A stretch of DNA of 8,700 nucleotides, taken from positions 1 through 8,700 of the forward strand of contig JAPUIP010000590.1 in NCBI GenBank assembly GCA_027296925.1, read 5' to 3'. The stretch is from Candidatus Poribacteria bacterium. Lineage in GTDB: Bacteria; Poribacteria; WGA-4E; PCPOR2b. The notes under the pieces are model-generated. The model was given only the letters and a program-made list of their open reading frames with translations. It made no database searches and was not told the DNA's origin. Made by a program: the position numbers and the translations under genes. How positions within the stretch are numbered: the first letter of the stretch is position 1; every line of letters begins with the position of its first letter. Of this stretch, positions 1-6,134 are shown piece by piece.

Positions 1-575
1 GCTTTAAGGACTTCCCCGACCCCCGTTAGCGTTCCCCCGGTCCCCACACCGATGACAAAGAAATCGATGTCGCGGTCCATAGACTCCAGAATCTCACGCC
101 CTGTCGTTTTCCTGTGAATTTCTGGGTTCGCTGGGTTGGAAAACTGATTGGGCATAAAGTAGTTGGGATTCCGTTTGATGATTTTCTCAGCTTCGCAGAT
201 TGCCCCGCCCATACCTGCGTCTTCAGGAGTCAGCATAATTTCTGCGCCAAAAGCCGAAAGCATCGTGTGCTTTTCCGGGGTGACATTTTCTGGCATTGTC
301 AAGATAACGCGGTATCCTTTGGCAATGCCGACGATCGACAGTCCAATGCCTGTATTGCCAGCCGTCGGTTCAACGATCGTGTAGCCGGGCTTAAGTAATC
401 CCTGTTCTTCGGCATCAGCAACCATCGCGTAACAGATCCGATCCTTGATGCTGCCGCCCGGGTTGTATGACTCAAGTTTCGCGAAGATCGTTGCATCATT
501 TGCGCCGGGCAAAGCGTTGAGACGAACCATGGGGGTGTTGCCGATGACATCGATAAGATTTTTAGCCATCCGCAT
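1..575 (-). CDS. cysK: Cysteine synthase (O-acetylserine sulfhydrylase), partial
   Basis: This is a PLP-dependent enzyme that makes L-cysteine from O-acetylserine and sulfide in the cytoplasm. The first 191 codons are present; the C-terminal third or so lies beyond the left edge. Reading the minus strand gives an N-terminus with the family signature IGNTPMVRL (about residues 11-19). It is followed by the PLP-lysine motif NPGGSIKDR (about 39-47), the substrate-loop motif EPTAGNTGIGL (about 69-79), and the phosphate-binding GTGGTLTGVG (about 176-185). The Ala in TAGNTG replaces the Ser of classical CysK (TSGNTG), a variant found in some cysteine synthase/cystathionine beta-synthase relatives, so CBS-like or CysM-like specificity is possible. 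I chose the ATG at 575 because GAGGAG at 590-585 sits 9 nt upstream; a second in-frame ATG at 569 is the alternative. The gene follows the Rrf2 regulator by 19 nt and should share its promoter. Confidence 0.93.
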   Translation of the reverse strand, partial: MRMAKNLIDVIGNTPMVRLNALPGANDATIFAKLESYNPGGSIKDRICYAMVADAEEQGLLKPGYTIVEPTAGNTGIGLSIVGIAKGYRVILTMPENVTPEKHTMLSAFGAEIMLTPEDAGMGGAICEAEKIIKRNPNYFMPNQFSNPANPEIHRKTTGREILESMDRDIDFFVIGVGTGGTLTGVGEVLK

Positions 576-594
576 TTCTATTCGCTCCTCATCC

Positions 595-1047
595 TCAAAT
601 CGAAAAAGAGTGGGTGTGGTTCGGTTGAGAGAGCCTTTGGAAGTCTCGTGCTTTGCTGCAGAGATCCTGCAAAGTTTTCGCGTTCAAGACTTTGCAAATC
701 CCTTCCTCAATTTCCTGGAGCAGATATTCCATACACTGGTTAGTCGCTTCAGATTGGGAAGGCGAATCAAAGCAATCCGTGAAATCAACAGGGCCTTCCA
801 CCACATTGAAAATGTCCCCAATTCGAATTTCGGCGGGAGGGTGCGCCAGACTATATCCCCCGTCAGGACCACGCCGGCTGATTGTCAAACCCGCACGTTT
901 CAGTTGAAGCAAGAGTTTCTCAAGAAATGGACGTGAAATTCCTTGCTTTTCCGCAAGCTCTGTCACCGAGACGAACTTTATGTCGTGTTGCAGCGCCAAC
1001 TCAAACATCGCCAAAACGGCATATTTCGATCGCGCAGATAGCCGCAT
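595..1047 (-). CDS. Rrf2-family transcriptional regulator
   Basis: This is a 150-residue winged-helix DNA-binding protein of the Rrf2 family (IscR, CymR and NsrR relatives). The N-terminus MRLSARSKYAVLAMFELA is the classical Rrf2 start. VTELAEKQGISRPFLEKLL (about residues 28-46) is the helix-turn-helix and RRGPDGGYSLA (about 58-68) is the wing. Cysteines lie at 92, 105, 118 and 130. IscR uses Cys92, Cys98 and Cys104 for its 2Fe-2S cluster; here only Cys92 matches exactly, Cys105 is one residue off, and position 98 is Gln. An IscR-type cluster is therefore doubtful, while thiol or altered cluster sensing is possible. I chose the ATG at 1047 over an upstream ATG at 1074 because GGAGG at 1058-1054 is spaced 6 nt and the protein then begins exactly at the family start. 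It lies directly upstream of cysK, so control of cysteine synthesis is the likely role. Confidence 0.93.
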   Translation of the reverse strand: MRLSARSKYAVLAMFELALQHDIKFVSVTELAEKQGISRPFLEKLLLQLKRAGLTISRRGPDGGYSLAHPPAEIRIGDIFNVVEGPVDFTDCFDSPSQSEATNQCMEYLLQEIEEGICKVLNAKTLQDLCSKARDFQRLSQPNHTHSFSI

Positions 1048-1053
1048 CGTTTC

Positions 1054-1058
1054 CCTCC
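1054..1058 (-). promoter_or_regulatory. Shine-Dalgarno site setting the Rrf2 start
   Basis: On the minus strand GGAGG lies 6 nt before the ATG at 1047. This favours that codon over the in-frame ATG at 1074, which would add nine residues absent from the family. Confidence 0.75.
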
Positions 1059-1069
1059 CCCTATTGCTT

Positions 1070-1080
1070 ACCAATTTGGT
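1070..1080. promoter_or_regulatory. 11-bp palindrome, candidate operator of the Rrf2-cysK operon
   Basis: ACCAAATTGGT (minus-strand reading) is a perfect 5+1+5 inverted repeat. It lies just downstream of the predicted transcription start (about 1082) and upstream of the Rrf2 ribosome-binding site, where a repressor could block elongation or initiation. Assigning it to the Rrf2 protein itself is inference. A related half-site, ATTGGT, lies at 1135-1140 next to the divergent promoter. Confidence 0.4.
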
Positions 1081-1088
1081 CGGGTTCT

Positions 1089-1117
1089 ATTATAATGTAT
1101 ATAACCTTTTAAGTCAA
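1089..1117 (-). promoter_or_regulatory. Sigma70-type promoter of the Rrf2-cysK operon
   Basis: On the minus strand the -35 box TTGACT (1117-1112) and a perfect -10 box TATAAT (1094-1089) are separated by exactly 17 bp. Transcription should start near 1082, giving a leader of about 35 nt before the Rrf2 ATG. The match to consensus is the best in the window. Confidence 0.8.
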
Positions 1118-1140
1118 GTTTGATTTCAGACGGGATTGGT

Positions 1141-1169
1141 TTGACACTTCAAAAGGTTCGTGATATATT
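1141..1169 (+). promoter_or_regulatory. Sigma70-type promoter for the methyltransferase/secreted-protein bicistron
   Basis: A perfect -35 box TTGACA (1141-1146) is followed after 17 bp by TATATT (1164-1169). Transcription should start near 1176, leaving a leader of about 100 nt before the ATG at 1275 in which I see no convincing ORF or strong hairpin. The -35 box lies 23 bp from that of the divergent Rrf2-cysK promoter, so the two could influence one another. Confidence 0.65.
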
Positions 1170-1274
1170 CTCCATCCATGAAGATTCGCCCTTGAGCCGC
1201 CAATCCGCCTGCGTAAAGCGGTACATCGGCACGAATCCCCAACCAACGACATCCTCTGAAGGAGCGCTCTGGTT

Positions 1275-1901
1275 ATGTCGATTAGAGAAAGCCGATTGGT
1301 CAACAAAATCTGGAAAGCGCAACACCTTGCCTTGAGTAAATTGGGGCTACGAAGTTACGCGCGGGCGCACAAACCGATTCTCAGGAAATATCTGTCGGCA
1401 GTGCTCAAAGCAACGCCTCACCCAACCGTCATTGAAACCGGTTGCATTCGGGATGCCACTGAAGGCACGGAGAGTACACTAACAATTGCTTCCACGTTGA
1501 TGGGACGTGGCGTCTTCTACACCTTTGAAATTAGCCGTGAGCACATCAGCGTCTGTCAAGAATTATGCAAGCCCTATAACCAGTATATCAATTATGTTGA
1601 AGGTGATTCAGTAGAAAACTTAACAAAAATGGCCGAAGAAGATGCCTTTGATACGATCCACTTCGCCTTATTTGATTCGGTCAACGATGGGACTCACATT
1701 TGGAAAGAGTTCAAGGCTGTCGAACATCTGTTCAAAAGGAATACAATCATTATTGTTGATGATGTCTTATGGGGCGGGGACAAGGGGCGATTGATGAGAC
1801 CATATTTGGAAGCCGCGCCAGAATGGCAGACGAAGGTATATAATGTTGAATACGGCATTCTTGTTGCCCAAAAAGTTGATGAAGCCCGAGGCGATGAATG
1901 A
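1275..1901 (+). CDS. Class I SAM-dependent methyltransferase-like protein
   Basis: This is a 208-residue soluble protein with a Rossmann-type methyltransferase layout resembling the Methyltransf_24 group. VIETGCIRDATEGTESTL (about residues 52-69) occupies the SAM-binding motif I position. YTFEISREHISVCQEL (about 82-97) carries the acidic residue after strand 2 that normally holds the SAM ribose. YVEGDSVENL (about 107-116) matches the following strand and loop, and NTIIIVDDVLWGG (about 156-168) matches the late strand with its Asp-Asp pair. Motif I is ETGCIR rather than the glycine-rich ExGxGxG, so SAM binding is inferred, not proven. AAGGAG at 1259-1264 sits 10 nt before the ATG. Its stop overlaps the next start by ATGA, implying translational coupling to the secreted protein. 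Base composition is visibly more AT-rich than in the genes downstream. The substrate is unknown. Confidence 0.72.
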   Translation: MSIRESRLVNKIWKAQHLALSKLGLRSYARAHKPILRKYLSAVLKATPHPTVIETGCIRDATEGTESTLTIASTLMGRGVFYTFEISREHISVCQELCKPYNQYINYVEGDSVENLTKMAEEDAFDTIHFALFDSVNDGTHIWKEFKAVEHLFKRNTIIIVDDVLWGGDKGRLMRPYLEAAPEWQTKVYNVEYGILVAQKVDEARGDE

Positions 1902-4399
1902 AGCGTACGAGTTTTTCAATGATTTTCTATTTTGCGTTGTTATCTCTGGCATTAGGTATGCAGAATTGGTCAATCGCGGCTGATATCCCAATCGTCCAAG
2001 CCGGTCAACCCATGGCAACCATCCAGATTGGAGGAGGCGCATCGGTACAAGATCAGTTTGCCGCAGAGGAGCTCCGAACCTTTATCCAGCGCTTCACCCG
2101 TGTTGAATTGGACATCCTTACCAATCGCGAGCCAACCATGACGCCAACCGCGATCGTGCTCGGTACGCCCAACTCGAACCCGACGGTTCTCGCGCTGTTG
2201 ACAGATGGGAGTCTCCACCTTGAGGCGGATCTGGGGGAAGAGGGATATGTCCTCAAGGCAATCGAACTGGGCAATGAGGTCATTATTGCGGTTGCCGGGC
2301 ACACCTCACGGGGAGTCATCTACGGGGCTTACGCGCTGATCGAAGCCTGCATCACCCAGTTGACCGGACTTTCGCCCGTTGACCTCGATTTTGTCCTTCA
2401 GCCCGTGCCAGATCTCAGTCTACCTTTCATGGATGAAACTTCGCGTCCATTTTATTCGGTAAGGGCGGTGCTAGAAATTGAGGATGCGGATTGGCTGACG
2501 AGACATCGGATTAACATGAGCGGCGGGGAGGGAGTGTGGACCGGCACGGGTATTGATGACGGACTGGGTACCGCGTTCAAATACGTTGATTCTCCAGCCT
2601 TTGAATCCTTACAAGATGAATCCCAAAGTCGGCGGCAGGAGCGGATTCAGATGCTGCGCAGCCGGTTTGATGCCCTGCACCGACGTGGAATTGATTCATA
2701 CCTCTTCATGTATGTCACCGGCGAACCGACGAAGGCGCTGATCCAGCAGCGGTCAGAGCTTTTGGGACCGCCCGTGTCCTATGGCGGTGCGCGGAACGGC
2801 GTTGCTTATCGTCCCTTCTGCTGGTCAAAACCGGAGTTTCACGACCTCACACGACAACTGATCCAAGAGATTGTGGAAACCTATCCGACACTTTCCGGCT
2901 TTCACCTTCGTGCGTGGGGAGATGAAACGCGTGCCTGTAACTGTCCGGAATGCGGGGACAGATCTGAGAAAGGTCAGGCCTCCCTTTGGCAGGTTATCTT
3001 GACAATTACCAATGCGGCACGACAGATTCGTCCGGATTTCAAATTTTACATCTCCGGCTACGAAAGGGTCTGGCTCAAAGACCCGGCTAGCCGCTACGCA
3101 CGCCAGTTACCGCAAGGCACAATCTTCTCCCAAAAATGGGGTAGAGATGGTGAACCGACCGAACATCCACAGCTCGCGGTTGGTCAGAGCAACACACTTG
3201 GGCAATTGGGGCATCACTTCATTGTGCTTTCACACGATGTCGAGGAAGTCATGCCGTTCTGGATGGTTGAGGGCGATCTCTTTGTCCAGGGCGTACGGCA
3301 AGTGGCAAACGATCCATCGATTGTGCGGTTGGGGGGCTTTACGGTACAAGGGGCACAACACGGCTTAGGTCGCCTCGATCGCCTCCTGAGCACGCGGATG
3401 AACTGGGATGTTAGCTTAGACCATCTCCGACTCATGGAAAACTACCTGACGAATCAATATGGCGCCGAGGCCGCCAAGCCGCTCCTCAATGCCCTGCGAA
3501 TCAACACATGGGTGCTGTCAAGCTACTTTGGGGACTTCGCCGGCTCACTCTCGATTACCGGACGGTATGGAACGGGTTCTGCCTGGTTCGCCACACGATT
3601 TTGGGACATCATCGGAGAAAAGGCTGTCGCTGACACACTCTCTATCCCAGATCAGGAAACCGCGCTGAATGCCATCGCGCGTTTTTCTTCCCTTCTGCCT
3701 CAACAGGAGCAGGCTGCCAATGAAATTGAAGCGGCGGCGCAAACTGCTCGCCCAATCTCTTCGCAAGCTGAAAACGACCTGCGCGATGCGGTAAACTTGA
3801 TGCGGCTGTGGGTCGCGTTTTTTGCCAGCCGCCTCCACCTGGTGGAAGCCGTCGAGGCAGGCTATCACACTGAGCAAGAACGCCCCATCCGCGCAAAGAT
3901 TGACGGCGCGATTGAGTTCTCCAAATCGATGATGCCGCTTATCAAGTCCTTCCATGCGTTCGTTCCCATTTTCGGCTATGCTCAGACGACCATCGAAGCC
4001 AGCTTGCTTGAGAGTTTGGAGGGGGAGATTGCCTGGCTGTCGAATTTTGAACCGCAGACGCTCATTCGGGAAATCGATCTCCCCACTTCTCAAAAGAAGC
4101 CTGACCTCCGGCTGGATGTCCTATACAATCATCCCAACCCCTTCGACCAGGCAACAACCTTCATCTACGAACTGACGAGGGATGCCGACGAAATTTCAAT
4201 CTCGATTTACACCAAGGCCGGACGGCGTGTTCGCGTTCTGAAGGACATTTCGGCACAAGAAGGATATAATGAGGCAATGTGGGATGGACGGGATGAGGAC
4301 GGAGAGCCCCTTGCCAATGGCGTGTACCTCTACAGGATTCGTGGGGGTGCCGATGATGAACAGGTGCAGGCTTTTGGTCGGTTGGCAATTTTAAGGTAA
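1898..4399 (+). CDS. Secreted glycoside-hydrolase-like protein with GH67-type N-domain and FlgD-like C-terminal domain
   Basis: This is an 833-residue exported protein. Residues 1-28 form a signal peptide: a Lys-Arg start, a hydrophobic core, and cleavage near SIAA/D. Residues about 30-160 resemble the alpha-glucuronidase (GH67) N-terminal accessory domain, with AAEELRTFIQRFT, AIVLGTP and AGHTSRGVIYGAYALIE. Residues about 180-500 look like the catalytic barrel region, with a WGDE motif at 340-343 followed by CxCxxC (Cys347, 349 and 352). Asp342/Glu343 are plausible acid residues but are unverified. Residues about 500-730 are helical. Residues about 738-833 form a FlgD-like / type-IX-sorting-like beta domain, with NHPNPFDQATTFIYEL, the IYTKAGRRVRVL strand, WDGRDEDGEPLANGVYLYRI and a conserved Arg end. 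A carbohydrate-degrading role at the cell surface is likely, possibly on uronic-acid or sulfated glycans; the substrate is unknown. It may belong to an uncharacterised glycosidase family near DUF4838. It is coupled to the upstream methyltransferase-like gene by ATGA. Confidence 0.8.
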   Translation: MKRTSFSMIFYFALLSLALGMQNWSIAADIPIVQAGQPMATIQIGGGASVQDQFAAEELRTFIQRFTRVELDILTNREPTMTPTAIVLGTPNSNPTVLALLTDGSLHLEADLGEEGYVLKAIELGNEVIIAVAGHTSRGVIYGAYALIEACITQLTGLSPVDLDFVLQPVPDLSLPFMDETSRPFYSVRAVLEIEDADWLTRHRINMSGGEGVWTGTGIDDGLGTAFKYVDSPAFESLQDESQSRRQERIQMLRSRFDALHRRGIDSYLFMYVTGEPTKALIQQRSELLGPPVSYGGARNGVAYRPFCWSKPEFHDLTRQLIQEIVETYPTLSGFHLRAWGDETRACNCPECGDRSEKGQASLWQVILTITNAARQIRPDFKFYISGYERVWLKDPASRYARQLPQGTIFSQKWGRDGEPTEHPQLAVGQSNTLGQLGHHFIVLSHDVEEVMPFWMVEGDLFVQGVRQVANDPSIVRLGGFTVQGAQHGLGRLDRLLSTRMNWDVSLDHLRLMENYLTNQYGAEAAKPLLNALRINTWVLSSYFGDFAGSLSITGRYGTGSAWFATRFWDIIGEKAVADTLSIPDQETALNAIARFSSLLPQQEQAANEIEAAAQTARPISSQAENDLRDAVNLMRLWVAFFASRLHLVEAVEAGYHTEQERPIRAKIDGAIEFSKSMMPLIKSFHAFVPIFGYAQTTIEASLLESLEGEIAWLSNFEPQTLIREIDLPTSQKKPDLRLDVLYNHPNPFDQATTFIYELTRDADEISISIYTKAGRRVRVLKDISAQEGYNEAMWDGRDEDGEPLANGVYLYRIRGGADDEQVQAFGRLAILR

Positions 4400-4595
4400 G
4401 GCGAGCGGGTGTATAGAAAACCGGCACCTGATTTATCATTGCGGGACCGTACGCTGACTGACTTCCGCAACCCCGAATCCCTCGCTCACCACCTGGCCGA
4501 GTTCTCCCACTCATAGTCGTGTTTCTTTCTGTGCCTCCCTCAAAGACCTTCCTCTCTCCAATTGACCCATCCCCAAATTTCTCGCTTCCCCAACC

Positions 4596-4625
4596 TTGAA
4601 TAGTTCACCCGCCGGATGCTATTTT
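4596..4625 (+). promoter_or_regulatory. Possible promoter of the lactonase-dut-thyA-folA-ThuA run
   Basis: TTGAAT (4596-4601) is followed after 18 bp by TATTTT (4620-4625). Both boxes are moderate matches. Transcription from here would begin near 4632 and give a leader of about 180 nt containing the dyad at 4644-4667. It is the best candidate I found in this gap but is not strong. Confidence 0.3.
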
Positions 4626-4643
4626 TTTGCTTGTATTATTATT

Positions 4644-4667
4644 TCCGTTGTGATACCTTATCACGGA
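4644..4667. promoter_or_regulatory. Dyad/hairpin, candidate operator upstream of the lactonase gene
   Basis: The core GTGATA-CCT-TATCAC (4650-4664) is a perfect 6-bp inverted repeat around 3 nt. Outside it TCCG (4644-4647) pairs with CGGA (4664-4667) if three bases bulge, giving an overall stem TCCG/TGATA with TATCA/CGGA. There is no T-run, so it is not an intrinsic terminator. Its size and position just after a possible promoter suit a repressor operator or an mRNA leader hairpin. Confidence 0.4.
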
Positions 4668-4799
4668 TGGGCAGTGCGTATCGGTCATTGCGTTTCAGTG
4701 GTGTTAGACTTGCCTTTACGCATTACATTTCTCGCTTGCTTATCCAGCCCGGTGTCTCTGTGGCGAGGCGATGGAGATCTATCCGGTACCCCAAAAATA

Positions 4800-4806
4800 T
4801 AAGGAG
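4800..4806 (+). promoter_or_regulatory. Shine-Dalgarno site setting the lactonase start
   Basis: TAAGGAG lies 6 nt before the ATG at 4813. The in-frame ATG at 4771 has only a poorly spaced GAGG, so 4813 is preferred. Confidence 0.7.
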
Positions 4807-4812
4807 TTACGC

Positions 4813-5697
4813 ATGAGTATTGACGTTGGAGCGCCAGAAGTGTTGGATCTGATTGATGCCGACGCTCAGGTGAAACAGCTTGGTACAGGCTGTCAGTTTA
4901 CTGAAGGCCCCATCTGGAACGCCACAGGGCGGTTTCTGTTATTCAGCGACATTCCAGCTAATCAGATGAAAAAGTGGACACCTGAGTCCGGTATCACAAA
5001 TTTCCGCGTACCGTCGGGCAAATCGAACGGTTTGACCTACGATAAACAAGGACGACTGATCGCGTGCGAACACGCCAATCGACGTGTTTCGCGAACGGAA
5101 GCCGATGGCACAGTAGCAGCAATTGCCTCGGTTTATGATGGCAAACGGCTGAACAGCCCAAACGATGTCGTCGTAAAGTCGGACGGCGGCGTCTATTTCA
5201 GCGATCCGCCGTACGGTTTGACAGCCGCCTTTGGAGCGGAGGGCGAGCAAGAGATTGATTTTCAGGGTGTTTACCGGCTTGCCCCAGACGGTCAGACGTT
5301 GACGCTCCTTATTGATGATTTTGATCGCCCCAATGGACTCTGCTTCTCGCCGGACGAGTCGATCCTTTACATCAATGATACCGCCAGAATACACATCCGC
5401 GCTTTTGACGTTCAATCTGATGGCACGATTGCAAACGGGCGAATCTTCGCCGAAGAGTCCGGCGAAGACGGGGCGCCGGACGGCATGAAGGTTGACGGGC
5501 AGGGAAATGTCTATGTGACTGGTCCCGGTGGTATTTGGATTTTCAATCCGTCCGGGAAACATCTCGGTATCATCAAAGTCCCCGAAAAAGCAGCCAATCT
5601 CGCCTGGGGTGGCGATGACTGGCGCACGCTTTTCATCACCGCCAGCACTTCAATCTATAGCGTACAGTGCAAGGTCTCGGGGATTCCGGTTCCCTAA
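4813..5697 (+). CDS. SMP-30/gluconolactonase family protein
   Basis: This is a 294-residue six-bladed beta-propeller of the SMP-30/gluconolactonase/LRE family. These are metal-dependent lactonases that open sugar lactones such as glucono- or xylonolactone to the acid. Hallmarks are FTEGPIW (Glu31, expected metal ligand), SNGLTYDKQGRL (about 71-82), LNSPNDVVVKSDGGVYFSDP (about 113-131), RPNGLCFSPDE (Asn174, expected ligand) and APDGMKVDGQGNVYV (Asp223, expected ligand). All three ligand positions of the family appear intact. No signal peptide is visible, so it should be cytoplasmic. The ATG at 4813 gives the usual family N-terminus (LIDADAQVKQL before TEGP); starting at 4771 would add 14 residues. 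It opens a tight run with the VOC gene 45 nt downstream. The exact sugar lactone cannot be told from sequence. Confidence 0.9.
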   Translation: MSIDVGAPEVLDLIDADAQVKQLGTGCQFTEGPIWNATGRFLLFSDIPANQMKKWTPESGITNFRVPSGKSNGLTYDKQGRLIACEHANRRVSRTEADGTVAAIASVYDGKRLNSPNDVVVKSDGGVYFSDPPYGLTAAFGAEGEQEIDFQGVYRLAPDGQTLTLLIDDFDRPNGLCFSPDESILYINDTARIHIRAFDVQSDGTIANGRIFAEESGEDGAPDGMKVDGQGNVYVTGPGGIWIFNPSGKHLGIIKVPEKAANLAWGGDDWRTLFITASTSIYSVQCKVSGIPVP

Positions 5698-5742
5698 GCA
5701 TGGGCGGATAGGCTCATAAACCCAGAAAAGGAGTGAAGTAAA

Positions 5743-6129
5743 ATGGAAAAGAAAATATGGAAAATTGCGTTGCTGATGAGTGATATGCAGAAAGCGGAAG
5801 AGCTATATGTCAACAAGCTTGGACTCAAGGTGCTTGACCGACTGGATCTCGGTGAAATGGGTGAAGCGCTTTTCCTTGATGCCGGCAACGTCAATTTGGA
5901 ACTCATCCCCGCCGCTGCATTTGAGGGCGTCTGGGGTTTAGATCGCCCCGGCGTGCACCACATCTCTTTTAAGGCTGACGACGTTGAGGCGGGAACCGAA
6001 GAACTCCGCGAAAAAGGCGTAACGGTCAAAAAAGAACCGTTCCAGCCCCTTGAAGGAATGACCCTCGCATTTTTCGATGGGCTTGATGGCGTGAACCTGC
6101 AACTCTTCAACCACGAGAAAGACTCTTGA
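5743..6129 (+). CDS. VOC-family (glyoxalase/bleomycin-resistance fold) protein
   Basis: This 128-residue protein has the two beta-alpha-beta-beta-beta modules of the vicinal oxygen chelate superfamily: IALLMSDMQKAEELYVNKLGLKV (first module, up to about residue 31, with strands to LELIP near 55) and PGVHHISFKADD onward (second module, about 69-123). Of the four usual metal positions, Glu53 (NLELI) and His73 (HHISF) are kept. The first, normally His, is Lys7, and the last, normally Glu, is Gln120 (VNLQLF). It may therefore bind metal differently or act as a binding or epimerase-like protein rather than a glyoxalase. AAGGAG at 5728-5733 is spaced 9 nt from the ATG. It lies 45 nt after the lactonase and 5 nt before dut, so it is almost certainly co-transcribed. 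The substrate is unknown. Confidence 0.82.
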   Translation: MEKKIWKIALLMSDMQKAEELYVNKLGLKVLDRLDLGEMGEALFLDAGNVNLELIPAAAFEGVWGLDRPGVHHISFKADDVEAGTEELREKGVTVKKEPFQPLEGMTLAFFDGLDGVNLQLFNHEKDS

Positions 6130-6134
6130 GGTCG

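Larger units (their letters stand above)
4400..4812. other. Long intergenic region without a convincing gene
   Basis: About 410 bp separate the secreted protein from the lactonase gene. The first part contains an isolated inverted repeat, TTGCGG (4439-4444) with CCGCAA (4465-4470), lacking a T-run. From about 4500 to 4600 the plus strand is strongly pyrimidine-rich. A possible promoter and a clear dyad follow (listed separately). Short open frames exist here but lack ribosome-binding sites and resemble no protein I know. I see no tRNA or riboswitch that I can name. Confidence 0.6.

Noticed and set aside
1091..1096. TATAAT on the plus strand as a rightward -10 box
   Set aside because: It is the overlap of the palindromic ATTATAAT with the minus-strand -10; no -35 box lies 16-18 bp upstream on the plus strand.
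1120..1335. A 71-residue plus-strand frame between the divergent promoters and the methyltransferase-like gene
   Set aside because: It begins upstream of the predicted transcription start, overlaps the well-supported gene at 1275, and looks compositionally random.
4439..4470. TTGCGG...CCGCAA inverted repeat as a terminator for the secreted-protein gene
   Set aside because: The loop is 20 nt and no T-run follows; the stem is only 6 bp.
4771..4812. Longer lactonase N-terminus starting at ATG 4771
   Set aside because: Its upstream site is poorly spaced, while a strong TAAGGAG precedes the ATG at 4813 and the family N-terminus fits the shorter form.
4596..4816. Two overlapping hydrophobic short frames in the intergenic gap (starts at 4596 and 4616)
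   Set aside because: Neither has a ribosome-binding site, both overlap the regulatory-looking dyad, and the second runs into the lactonase start. The sequences resemble no known family.
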